Assembly: GCA_023621975.1 (NCBI GenBank)
Contig: JAMOAC010000472.1
Span: 1-8,588, forward strand
DNA: 8,588 nt
Direction: 5' to 3'
Origin: Bacillota bacterium
Lineage (GTDB): Bacteria > Bacillota_A > Clostridia > Acetivibrionales > DUMB01
Shown here: positions 1 through 5,925 of the stretch, piece after piece
Layout of the letters: each line of letters begins with the position of its first letter
How positions within the stretch are numbered: the first letter of the stretch is position 1
The notes under the pieces: generated by a model
Seen by the model: the letters and a program-made list of their open reading frames with translations, nothing else
Told to the model about the DNA's origin: nothing
Databases searched by the model: none
Made by a program: the position numbers and the translations under genes

Positions 1-2
1 TC

Positions 3-269
3 AGGGGAGACTTTTTGTATCACATACTCTCCGGAGGATTGATGCTTGCAGCATTTTTCATGGCTACGGACTACACCACTTCTCCTGTAACCCGTAAAGG
101 CAAAATAATCATGGGCGTGGGCTGTGGTATTATTACGTCGATAATAAGGCTTTATACCAATTATCCTGAAGGAGTGTCATTTGCAATTCTCCTGATGAAT
201 GTTATGGTGCCTCTTATTGACAGATATACCATACCAAGAAGCTTCGGAGGTGAAAGGAAAGTTGCGTGA
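3..269 (+). CDS. rnfD: RnfD, ion-translocating oxidoreductase membrane subunit (C-terminal part only)
   Basis: The reading frame is open from the window edge to TGA at 267-269, so only the last 88 residues of the protein are present. They match the C-terminal end of RnfD: a [11 protein letters not shown] stretch, the [13 protein letters not shown] loop typical of the RnfD/NqrB family, then two hydrophobic segments and a short basic end. RnfD is a multi-span subunit that carries a covalently bound FMN in the Rnf complex, which moves electrons from reduced ferredoxin to NAD+ and pumps Na+ or H+. The FMN-attachment threonine should lie upstream of the window and cannot be checked. The last codons overlap the start of rnfG (TTGCGTGA), so the two are probably translationally coupled. 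The family call is very likely. Confidence 0.93.
   Translation, partial: RGDFLYHILSGGLMLAAFFMATDYTTSPVTRKGKIIMGVGCGIITSIIRLYTNYPEGVSFAILLMNVMVPLIDRYTIPRSFGGERKVA
246..253 (+). promoter_or_regulatory. Ribosome binding site that fixes the rnfG start at TTG 262
   Basis: GGAGGTGA lies inside the end of rnfD, 8 bases before TTG 262. This spacing is ideal. The frame is also open upstream (GTG at 250, ATG at 199), but GTG 250 falls inside the site itself and ATG 199 would add a stretch unlike RnfG. Confidence 0.75.
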
Positions 270-858
270 TATATTAAAAACGGCTATTTCCCTTTTTGTA
301 ATATGCATGGTGGTTGCAGCCGCTCTGGGATTCACGTATACCGGAACAAAGGATGTTATTGATGAACGTGCAAGGCTCGATGAGGACGCTGCCAGGAAGG
401 AAGTCCTGAGTGCAGCTGAAACATTTGAAGCTGACGAAAAGCTTGCCGGAATATTGGAAAACAAACCGGAGCTTAACATGGTGAAAGAAGCCTATAAAGG
501 CCTGAAGGGAGATACAGTCGTGGGCTACGTTCTCACCTCTGTAAGCAAGGGCTATGGCGGAGATATAAAATTAATAGTCGGAATTGATAACAATAAAACA
601 ATAACGGGTATTAAAATAGTGGAACACAGCGAGACACCGGGGCTTGGAGCCAAAGCTGAAAGGCCCGAATTCCTTTCACAGTTTGTGAACATTGCCCCGA
701 AAGAACCGTTGAAAGTAGTAAAGGGTAATAAAACAAAGGATGAAGAAATTGATGCCATAAGCAGTGCTACAATAACTTCAAAGGCTGTTACAAGTGCGGT
801 TCAGGCAGCAGTGGATGTGGCATTGGAGCTTATGAATGAAGGGGGGAGTTCCAGGTGA
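262..858 (+). CDS. rnfG: RnfG, covalent-flavin electron carrier subunit of the Rnf complex
   Basis: This is a 198-residue protein, a normal length for RnfG. An N-terminal membrane anchor (about residues 5-24) is followed by an FMN-binding domain. The signature near the C-terminus reads [10 protein letters not shown], where RnfG and NqrC normally have a S-G-A-T motif; Thr170 is the expected attachment site for phosphoester-linked FMN. The Gly-to-Ser change (SSAT instead of SGAT) is mild. An upstream [10 protein letters not shown] segment is also typical of the family. RnfG passes electrons between RnfD and the RnfA/E core on the outer face of the membrane. TTG 262 was chosen because GGAGGTGA sits 8 bases upstream and the protein then begins directly with the anchor. 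The gene overlaps rnfD by 8 bases and rnfE by 4, as expected for a coupled operon. Confidence 0.93.
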   Translation: MRDILKTAISLFVICMVVAAALGFTYTGTKDVIDERARLDEDAARKEVLSAAETFEADEKLAGILENKPELNMVKEAYKGLKGDTVVGYVLTSVSKGYGGDIKLIVGIDNNKTITGIKIVEHSETPGLGAKAERPEFLSQFVNIAPKEPLKVVKGNKTKDEEIDAISSATITSKAVTSAVQAAVDVALELMNEGGSSR

Positions 859-1532
859 AGGCATTGAAGACATTTACAAACGGCTTGTTAAAAGAGAACC
901 CGACTTTCAGGCTTGTACTGGGAACATGTCCCACACTTGCCATAACTACAATGGCGATAAACGGGCTTGGTATGGGACTTGCGACTACAGCGGTGCTGGT
1001 CGGATCAAATGCCGTTATAGCACTTACCAGAAAGCTTATTCCGGATAAGGTGAGAATACCTGCCTTTATTACAATAATAGCAGGATTTGTTACAATAGTG
1101 CAATTTTTGCTTAAAGCCTATTTACCGGCTCTTAACGCGACGCTTGGAATATATATTCCCCTTATCGTTGTAAACTGTATTATACTGGCAAGAGCTGAAA
1201 TGTTCGCCTGCAAGAATACCGTATTTCTTTCCATTCTTGACGGCCTGGGCATGGGAATAGGTTTTACCTGTGCACTTGTAATTATGGGTTCTATTAGGGA
1301 ACTGATTGGAAACGGGACAATATTCGGAGTTACAGTTACGGCAAACCTCTTTGACCCGGTAATATTGATGATACTGCCGCCGGGAGGATTTTTGACATTC
1401 GGTGTCCTGATAGGGCTGTTAAATAAGTTTACAAGCGTGAAGATAAGGAAGACGGGCTGCCAGGGATGCAATATCAAATGCGGAGTCTCTTCTTGCGGCG
1501 CCTCTTCTTCAAATAAGGAGGTAGGTGCGTGA
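855..1532 (+). CDS. rnfE: RnfE, membrane subunit of the Rnf complex with a cysteine-rich tail
   Basis: This 225-residue integral membrane protein has about six hydrophobic spans. Family hallmarks are [15 protein letters not shown] near the N-terminus, [17 protein letters not shown] in the middle and LGMGIGFT. Cys25 and Cys108 occupy the positions that, with two cysteines of RnfA, hold the [2Fe-2S] cluster in the centre of the membrane in Rnf and Nqr structures. The start is GTG 855, which overlaps the rnfG stop (GTGA), with a GGGGGGAG ribosome site six bases upstream. The last 25 residues hold Cys202, Cys205, Cys209 and Cys214 (C-x2-C-x3-C-x4-C) on a Gly/Ser-rich tail after the last span, possibly a metal site. 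It overlaps rnfA by 4 bases, or by 1 if rnfA starts at ATG 1532. Confidence 0.95.
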   Translation: MKALKTFTNGLLKENPTFRLVLGTCPTLAITTMAINGLGMGLATTAVLVGSNAVIALTRKLIPDKVRIPAFITIIAGFVTIVQFLLKAYLPALNATLGIYIPLIVVNCIILARAEMFACKNTVFLSILDGLGMGIGFTCALVIMGSIRELIGNGTIFGVTVTANLFDPVILMILPPGGFLTFGVLIGLLNKFTSVKIRKTGCQGCNIKCGVSSCGASSSNKEVGA

Positions 1533-2107
1533 TGAGAGAGCTATTGACACTGATGCTGGGTGCCATTCTGGTTGAAAACTTTGTGCTTGCCAAGTTCCTT
1601 GGAATATGCCCGTTCCTGGGTGTATCGAAGAAGCTGGATACCGCCCTTGGCATGAGCGGAGCGGTTATATTTGTTATGACGGTGGCGTCGGCATTTACGT
1701 GGGCCGTAAATAATTTTATACTGGTCAGGTACGGTCTTGAATACCTCCAGACGATTGCTTTCATACTTGTTATTGCGGCGCTTGTGCAGTTTATTGAGAC
1801 GGTATTGAAAAAGCTGGCACCATCCCTTTATAAGGCTCTGGGCATATACCTGCCGCTTATTACCACAAACTGTGCGGTACTTGGTGTAGCTCTCCTCAAT
1901 GTACAAAGAAATTATAATTTTGGAGAGTCAGTATTGTACAGTTTTGGCGCAGGATTGGGATTTATGCTTGCGCTGGTCCTGTTTGCAGGTGTAAGGGAAC
2001 GCCTTGAGACCTGTGATATACCTGAATCCCTTAAAGGAATGCCTATAACTCTTATTGCAGCATCCCTTGTATCTCTTGCGTTTTTTGGATTCCAAGGATT
2101 GTTCTAG
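1529..2107 (+). CDS. rnfA: RnfA, membrane subunit of the Rnf complex
   Basis: This 192-residue, six-span membrane protein has the typical RnfA length. It is a paralogue of RnfE with inverted topology. The family motifs are [20 protein letters not shown] (residues 12-31) and [15 protein letters not shown] (about 109-123). Cys27 and Cys115 are the expected partners of RnfE Cys25 and Cys108 for the intramembrane [2Fe-2S] cluster. Two starts are possible: GTG 1529, which overlaps the rnfE stop by 4 bases, or ATG 1532 just after it. AAGGAGG at 1515-1521 leaves 7 or 10 bases respectively, so GTG is slightly favoured. The product differs by only one Met. Confidence 0.95.
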   Translation: MMRELLTLMLGAILVENFVLAKFLGICPFLGVSKKLDTALGMSGAVIFVMTVASAFTWAVNNFILVRYGLEYLQTIAFILVIAALVQFIETVLKKLAPSLYKALGIYLPLITTNCAVLGVALLNVQRNYNFGESVLYSFGAGLGFMLALVLFAGVRERLETCDIPESLKGMPITLIAASLVSLAFFGFQGLF

Positions 2108-2137
2108 AAGGATGGGAAAGGAGCAGTTAAGGATACT

Positions 2138-2959
2138 ATGCAGATTTTATTACCTGTTTTGATAATAGGGGGCCTTGGCCTGATATTCGGGTTTGGACTC
2201 GCCTATGCTTCAAAAAAGTTTGAAGTGAAAGTTGATGAGAGAGTTTCACAGGTGCGTGAGGCCTTACCCGGCGCAAACTGCGCAGGATGCGGATACACCG
2301 GGTGTGATGCCTTTGCCGAAGCGGTTGTGGCAGGTAAGGCGGAAGTGAACGGCTGCCCTGTAGGCGGAGCTAAAGTGGCTGAAGAAATCGCCAGGATAAT
2401 GGGCAAGCCCGTAGGAAATTTCGAGGCACGGGTGGCAAGGGTAATGTGTGGCGGAAGCCATGACAAGTGCAGAAGCAAGTACACATACTCGGGAATAGAG
2501 GATTGTGCTGCGGCTGCCGCTCTTTATGGCGGGCCCTCGGCATGCACGTACGGATGTGTAGGCATGGGCAACTGTGTGAGGGCGTGCGCCTTCGACGCAA
2601 TAGTAATTGAAGATGGGCTTGCAAAAGTTATTGCAACCAAGTGTACAGGATGTACAAAATGCGTTGCTGCGTGTCCAAAGGGAATTATAGAAATGGTGCC
2701 CATTACCAGTGAATATACCGTAAGGTGCAGCAGCCTGGACAGCGGAAAGGTTGTAAGGCAGAATTGTGATGTGGGATGTATCGGATGCGGAAGATGCGCG
2801 AAGGTTTGCCAATACAATGCAATAAAAATTGAGAACATGCTGGCCAGGATAGATCCTGAATTATGCCAGAATTGCGGCGAGTGTGCCAAAGTGTGCCCGA
2901 CAAAGGCAATAGAGATATTCCTCTGCGGTACACTGGAGAGGGAAAGCGTAGCGGTATAA
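2138..2959 (+). CDS. rnfB: RnfB, iron-sulfur electron-entry subunit of the Rnf complex
   Basis: This 273-residue protein has an N-terminal membrane helix (residues 2-24), then a four-Fe-S domain with Cys48, Cys51, Cys56 and Cys73 (CAGCGYTGC motif), and then ferredoxin-like cysteine groups. The ferredoxin groups begin near Cys136/140/146/150, 169/172/175/179, 214/217/220/224 and 243/246/249/253, each ending in C-P or a related turn. RnfB accepts electrons from reduced ferredoxin on the cytoplasmic side. The long multi-cluster form is normal in clostridia; the proteobacterial form is shorter. TAAGGA lies 4 bases before ATG 2138, and a second purine-rich site (AAAGGAG) lies further upstream. The gene is last in the rnf operon and follows rnfA after 30 bases. 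Its stop codon lies inside a tandem repeat that continues downstream. Confidence 0.95.
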   Translation: MQILLPVLIIGGLGLIFGFGLAYASKKFEVKVDERVSQVREALPGANCAGCGYTGCDAFAEAVVAGKAEVNGCPVGGAKVAEEIARIMGKPVGNFEARVARVMCGGSHDKCRSKYTYSGIEDCAAAAALYGGPSACTYGCVGMGNCVRACAFDAIVIEDGLAKVIATKCTGCTKCVAACPKGIIEMVPITSEYTVRCSSLDSGKVVRQNCDVGCIGCGRCAKVCQYNAIKIENMLARIDPELCQNCGECAKVCPTKAIEIFLCGTLERESVAV

Positions 2960-3010
2960 GTGTGAGCGGAATAAGTGCCAGCCGGTATAGGTGCCGGCGA
3001 TATAAGCGCA
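2951..3010 (+). repeat. Degenerate 15-bp tandem repeat across the rnfB stop codon
   Basis: Four head-to-tail units can be read: 2951-2965, 2966-2980, 2981-2996 and 2997-3010. Each carries a GCGG(T/A)ATAAGTG-like core (GCGGTATAAGTG, GCGGAATAAGTG, CCGGTATAGGTG, GCGATATAAGCG). The rnfB TAA stop is inside unit 1, so the repeat begins in coding DNA. No function is known. Confidence 0.6.
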
Positions 3011-3015
3011 TATGC

Positions 3016-3051
3016 AGAAAACATATTGAAGTAAGAAAACATATTGAAGTA
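3016..3051 (+). repeat. Perfect 18-bp direct tandem duplication after rnfB
   Basis: AGAAAACATATTGAAGTA occurs twice without a gap (3016-3033 and 3034-3051), between the degenerate 15-bp repeat and the rnf terminator. The 11-mer GAAAACATATT from this unit occurs again at 5669-5679 in the other repeat-rich gap of the window. Confidence 0.85.
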
Positions 3052-3065
3052 TATGAATAAATGAA

Positions 3066-3101
3066 GGATGTATATTTTTTTATTAATATACATCCATTTT
3101 T
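3066..3101 (+). terminator. AT-rich intrinsic terminator of the rnf operon
   Basis: An 11-bp perfect stem is formed by GGATGTATATT (3066-3076) and AATATACATCC (3085-3095), with an 8-base loop. ATTTTTA follows at once. The stem has few G:C pairs and T-rich stretches flank both sides, so it may be moderate in strength. It lies 107 bases after the rnfB stop and just before a promoter, as expected for the operon boundary. Confidence 0.75.
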
Positions 3102-3110
3102 AGTATTTTA

Positions 3111-3140
3111 TTGATTTAATAACAAGCAGCATTGTATAAT
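3111..3140 (+). promoter_or_regulatory. Probable sigma-A promoter of the SPFH/TM2 cassette
   Basis: TTGATT (3111-3116) and a perfect TATAAT (3135-3140) are separated by 18 bases, between the rnf terminator and the SPFH gene. Transcription would start near 3147, leaving about 30 bases of leader with a TAAGGGGG ribosome site at 3165-3172. Confidence 0.65.
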
Positions 3141-3176
3141 TAATGTAATCGGTTCTGTTTCAGGTAAGGGGGATTG

Positions 3177-4331
3177 GTGGATTTGTCCATTATTGATGTT
3201 ATAAAGTTCGATGGCATACGCAACCGTGACTGGCTTGTTTATCGCTATCCGGGAGACAGCTTCGTTTTCGGTACGCAGCTCATTGTAGGAGAGGGTCAGG
3301 TAGCTGTTTTTGTCAAGGGAGGACGGGCTCTGGATTACTTTACTGCCGGTACTTATACGCTCAACGCGCAGAATATTCCGATTCTGCAGTCTTTAATCAA
3401 CATTCCTTTTGGCAGAAGAACCCCTTTTACCGCAGAAGTATTTTTTATAAATAAGACAGCAAGGTTGGATATTCTATGGGGAACCAATGACCCTATAAGC
3501 CTGATTGACCCTAAGTATGCTGTCAGATTGAGAGTTCGCGCCTTCGGGCAATTTGGAATAAGGATTTCTGATTACCGTGTATTCTTGACAGAACTCATAG
3601 GAGCCGTGGGCGATGATCAGGTTGTTAAATATAACCTTGTCATCAATTACTTTAAGGGTGTTGTCGTAACAAAAGCAAAATCCATTATTGCAGATATTAT
3701 TATAAATAAAAAGATATCTGTGCTTGAAATAGCCCCAAGGCTGGAAGAAATATCTGAAATATTGAAAGTAAGCATTTCTCACGAATTTGAACGTTTTGGA
3801 ATAGAAGTGGTTAATTTCTTCCTGTCATCCATTAATTTTCCGGATGAAGATTTTGAAGCAATTAATAAAATACTTGGTGAGAAAGCTGCGTTTGACATTA
3901 TCGGAGATAACCGCTACAGTGTCAAGCGTTCATTTGACGTTATGGAAGCTGCGGCGGCAAACGAGGGAGGAGGCAATTTGGCTGCAGCCGGTATTGGACT
4001 TGGCGTTGGAGCCGGTGCAGGCCTGGCGGTCGGAAATACTTTTGCCAACGCTGCAAGAAATGTTGTGACTTCTCCTGCCAGGAAACTGTTGCAATGCAGG
4101 AAGTGCGGAGAAATGAATGAGGAAGGGGACAAATTCTGTTCCAATTGTGGGGAAAAACTTGTTGTTGCTAAGATAAATTGTTATTCCTGCAATGCATTGA
4201 TTGATGAAAACGTAAAGTTCTGTCCCAACTGCGGCAGCCCAATGGCCAGGAAAATTTGCCCGGGCTGTAAAAAAGAAAATCCCGCCGGAACGAAATTCTG
4301 CACCGAGTGCGGAAGCAGATTGGAGGGTTAA
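3177..4331 (+). CDS. SPFH-domain protein with three C-terminal zinc ribbons (YdjI-like)
   Basis: This is a 384-residue soluble-looking protein. Residues 10-235 resemble the SPFH (stomatin/prohibitin/flotillin/HflK) domain of the YdjI type: an N-terminal WLVYRYPGDSFVFGTQLIVGEGQVAVFV stretch, an IPFGRRTPFTAEVFFINK strand region and a SISHEFERFGIEVVNFFLSSI end. A Gly/Ala-rich hydrophobic segment follows (264-286). Three C-x2-C...C-x2-C zinc ribbons come last: Cys307/310/321/324, 335/338/349/352 and 361/364/375/378. In Bacillus subtilis the relative YdjI links a PspA homologue to the membrane; no PspA gene is seen here. A related scaffold role is inferred. Possible starts are TTG 3174, GTG 3177 and TTG 3183. 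TAAGGGGG ends at 3172, leaving 1, 4 or 10 bases, so the start is uncertain by a few residues. The stop overlaps the next gene (TAATG). Confidence 0.85.
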   Translation: MDLSIIDVIKFDGIRNRDWLVYRYPGDSFVFGTQLIVGEGQVAVFVKGGRALDYFTAGTYTLNAQNIPILQSLINIPFGRRTPFTAEVFFINKTARLDILWGTNDPISLIDPKYAVRLRVRAFGQFGIRISDYRVFLTELIGAVGDDQVVKYNLVINYFKGVVVTKAKSIIADIIINKKISVLEIAPRLEEISEILKVSISHEFERFGIEVVNFFLSSINFPDEDFEAINKILGEKAAFDIIGDNRYSVKRSFDVMEAAAANEGGGNLAAAGIGLGVGAGAGLAVGNTFANAARNVVTSPARKLLQCRKCGEMNEEGDKFCSNCGEKLVVAKINCYSCNALIDENVKFCPNCGSPMARKICPGCKKENPAGTKFCTECGSRLEG

Positions 4332-4333
4332 TG

Positions 4334-5056
4334 ATGTCCAAGGTATTGAAGCTTGCCGGTTGCCTGATATTTGACATTGCGGTTATAATGGCGTTTTTCG
4401 AAGCCTTTTCCTTTTTTACATTGCTCAATCCGATGAAATCGGTTCTTGCGCTGTTGTTTTTACTGGTAAGTCTTGCAGCCATTAATGGAGCGGTTATTTT
4501 TCCGGGCATGCTCTATAAAAGGATAGGCATAGCTTATTCGGCATCAATTATTACAGTGTCAATATTATATGCAGTACTGTCCGGAGTTCTTACCGCTTTT
4601 TTGATTGCAGGAAGTACTGTTTGGTATATATTCTGGCAGTTGATTTTACTGGCTGCCTTTATCGGCATGCTGTCGGTAATTGCGTTGTTTTCAAAACGCG
4701 GACTGGATGATGCCACGAGAAATGAAAGAGAACAGGTTGAAAGCAGTTCTGTCAGGGCCAGGCTGCTGGAAATTGAGGCTGATCTGAATGCAAAAAAAGA
4801 CCTTGACGGGATGACGGATGTTATTAATTCCTTCAGGATTTTAAAAGAGCGTATAAATGCTTCGACTCCGTTCGGCAGAATTGCCGGAAATGAGGCAGTT
4901 GCAGAAATTGAGGATAAGATAAAATTCGGTTTGTTGCAATTACAGTCAAGGATCAGGTCAGAAAACTTTAGTGAAGACAGTTTGAAAGATATTCTTAAAT
5001 TGATTGAGGACATACGCAGGCTTGTTATAAACAGGGAAGCAATGAATGTTAGATAA
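4334..5056 (+). CDS. Four-helix membrane protein with a helical cytoplasmic tail, family not recognised
   Basis: This is a 240-residue protein of no family I recognise. Four strongly hydrophobic segments (about residues 5-30, 34-56, 65-90 and 93-118) are followed by a charged, mostly helical tail of about 120 residues. The tail contains heptad-like ARLLEIEADLNAKKD and IEDKIKFGLLQLQSRI stretches and may form a coiled coil. There are no cysteine pairs, unlike both neighbours. ATG 4331 and ATG 4334 are both possible. GGAGGG at 4322-4327 leaves 6 bases to 4334, which is preferred. ATG 4331 would overlap the SPFH stop by one base. The close spacing means it is probably co-translated with the SPFH gene, and its tail could be the partner that the SPFH or zinc-ribbon domains bind. 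That is inference from position only. Confidence 0.75.
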   Translation: MSKVLKLAGCLIFDIAVIMAFFEAFSFFTLLNPMKSVLALLFLLVSLAAINGAVIFPGMLYKRIGIAYSASIITVSILYAVLSGVLTAFLIAGSTVWYIFWQLILLAAFIGMLSVIALFSKRGLDDATRNEREQVESSSVRARLLEIEADLNAKKDLDGMTDVINSFRILKERINASTPFGRIAGNEAVAEIEDKIKFGLLQLQSRIRSENFSEDSLKDILKLIEDIRRLVINREAMNVR

Positions 5057-5116
5057 ATAACTGTTAAGTTTTTGAGATAAATATAGTGAGTTTTATTATA
5101 ACATGGGGGGAAGTTT

Positions 5117-5620
5117 ATGAGTACAAGAAACTGTCCGTCATGTGGGGCACCATTAGGATTGGATGCAACAGAATGCAGGTATTGTGGGGAAAATATAGCT
5201 GTTGCTCAGCCGCAGTATCAGGCTCCTCAGCCACCGCCACAGTACGCACAGCCTCAAGCACCGCAGTATGGGCAGCCCCAATATACGCAGGTGCCACAGT
5301 ATGGGCAACCCCAGGCGCCGCAGTATACGCAGCCGCAATATGCACAGCCACAGGCTCCGCAATATATGCAGCAGCAAACGCCACCCGCATATACCCAGAA
5401 CGCTTATACTTCAACAAAGAGCAAGGTAGTTGCAGGTTTGCTCGGGATTTTTCTTGGAGGTTTAGGCATACACAAGTTTTATTTGGGAAAAACGGGACAG
5501 GGTATATTGTACCTGCTTTTCTGCTGGACCGGTATCCCCGGCATAATTGGTTTTATCGAGGGGATTATTTATTTGGTGTCATCGGATGAGAAGTTCTATA
5601 CCAAGTATGTCAGGAAATAG
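5117..5620 (+). CDS. TM2-domain membrane protein with N-terminal zinc ribbon and P/Q/Y-rich linker
   Basis: The 167-residue protein has three parts. Residues 6-23 form a zinc ribbon (Cys6, Cys9, Cys20, Cys23). Residues 30-98 are a low-complexity linker of PQY, QPQAP and PQYTQ units. Residues 101-155 form a TM2 domain: two membrane helices joined by a short loop, with the family signature GIFLGGLGIHKFYLGKTGQGI and a final GFIEGIIYL helix. TM2 proteins have no single known role; zinc ribbon plus TM2 is a common bacterial pairing. ATG 5117 is preceded by GGGGGGAAG at 5105-5113. The gene follows the membrane-protein gene after 60 bases with no terminator between them, so it is likely in the same transcript. 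A zinc ribbon shared with the SPFH gene suggests related functions. Confidence 0.88.
   Translation: MSTRNCPSCGAPLGLDATECRYCGENIAVAQPQYQAPQPPPQYAQPQAPQYGQPQYTQVPQYGQPQAPQYTQPQYAQPQAPQYMQQQTPPAYTQNAYTSTKSKVVAGLLGIFLGGLGIHKFYLGKTGQGILYLLFCWTGIPGIIGFIEGIIYLVSSDEKFYTKYVRK
5207..5376 (+). repeat. In-frame repeat coding for the Pro/Gln/Tyr-rich linker
   Basis: Short units such as CAGTATGGGCAGCCCCA, CCGCAGTATACGCAG and CAATATGCACAGCC recur through the linker of the TM2 gene, each a multiple of three bases so the frame is kept. Codons vary between copies (CAG/CAA, CCA/CCG/CCC), so the repeat is not fresh at DNA level. The longest near-copies are at about 5262-5280 and 5298-5316 (CAGTATGGGCA...). Length differences between strains would be in-frame. 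Confidence 0.6.
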
Positions 5621-5755
5621 CCGGCGCATGCATATAATGCGGCTTTATGAATGCATATGAAAGCGTATGAAAACATATTACGTGCATATAGGTAATAGCA
5701 GCTTGTAATAACGGGTATTTTGCATAAAAAAGCGTGCTGTGTGAATCATGCGAAG

Positions 5756-5831
5756 GCATATTGTGGAAAAGCATATTATGTAAAAACATGTTATGTAAAA
5801 AACATGCTGTGTAAAAAGCATTCTGAGTAAA
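5756..5831 (+). repeat. Degenerate 15-16-bp tandem repeat in the gap after the TM2 gene
   Basis: Between 5621 and 5848 there is no gene. Five tandem units can be read: 5756-5770, 5771-5786, 5787-5802, 5803-5817 and 5818-5831, with consensus close to GCATnTTnTGTAAAAA. Looser GCATATGAAA/GCGTATGAAA copies occur at about 5653-5670. Apart from these repeats I see no clear promoter or other signal in the gap. Confidence 0.6.
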
Positions 5832-5848
5832 TGTGTAAAATAAAACGG

Positions 5849-5877
5849 GCGGTACGGGTTTTTCCGTATCGCTTTTT
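5849..5877 (+). terminator. Intrinsic terminator of the SPFH/TM2 cassette
   Basis: GCGGTACGG (5849-5857) pairs with CCGTATCGC (5864-5872), nine pairs including one G-T, with a six-base loop. TTTTT follows at 5873-5877 and an A-rich stretch precedes it. This is a standard rho-independent terminator. It ends only 48 bases before the start chosen for the next gene. Confidence 0.88.
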
Positions 5878-5925
5878 AGTGAATTAATACGGTTGAAAAT
5901 TGTGGTTGAAAGGATTCAGGCATAC

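Noticed and set aside
836..1048. Open frame of 70 residues at the rnfG-rnfE junction
   Set aside because: Lies out of frame within rnfE, which has full family motifs.
5072..5099. Promoter for the TM2 gene (TTGAGA, 16 bases, TATTAT)
   Set aside because: Transcription would begin inside the ribosome site at 5105-5113, so the TM2 gene is better explained as part of the upstream transcript.
5086..5589. Open frame of 167 residues overlapping the TM2 gene in another frame
   Set aside because: Shadow of the repeat-coding linker. The true frame has the zinc ribbon, TM2 signature and a ribosome site.
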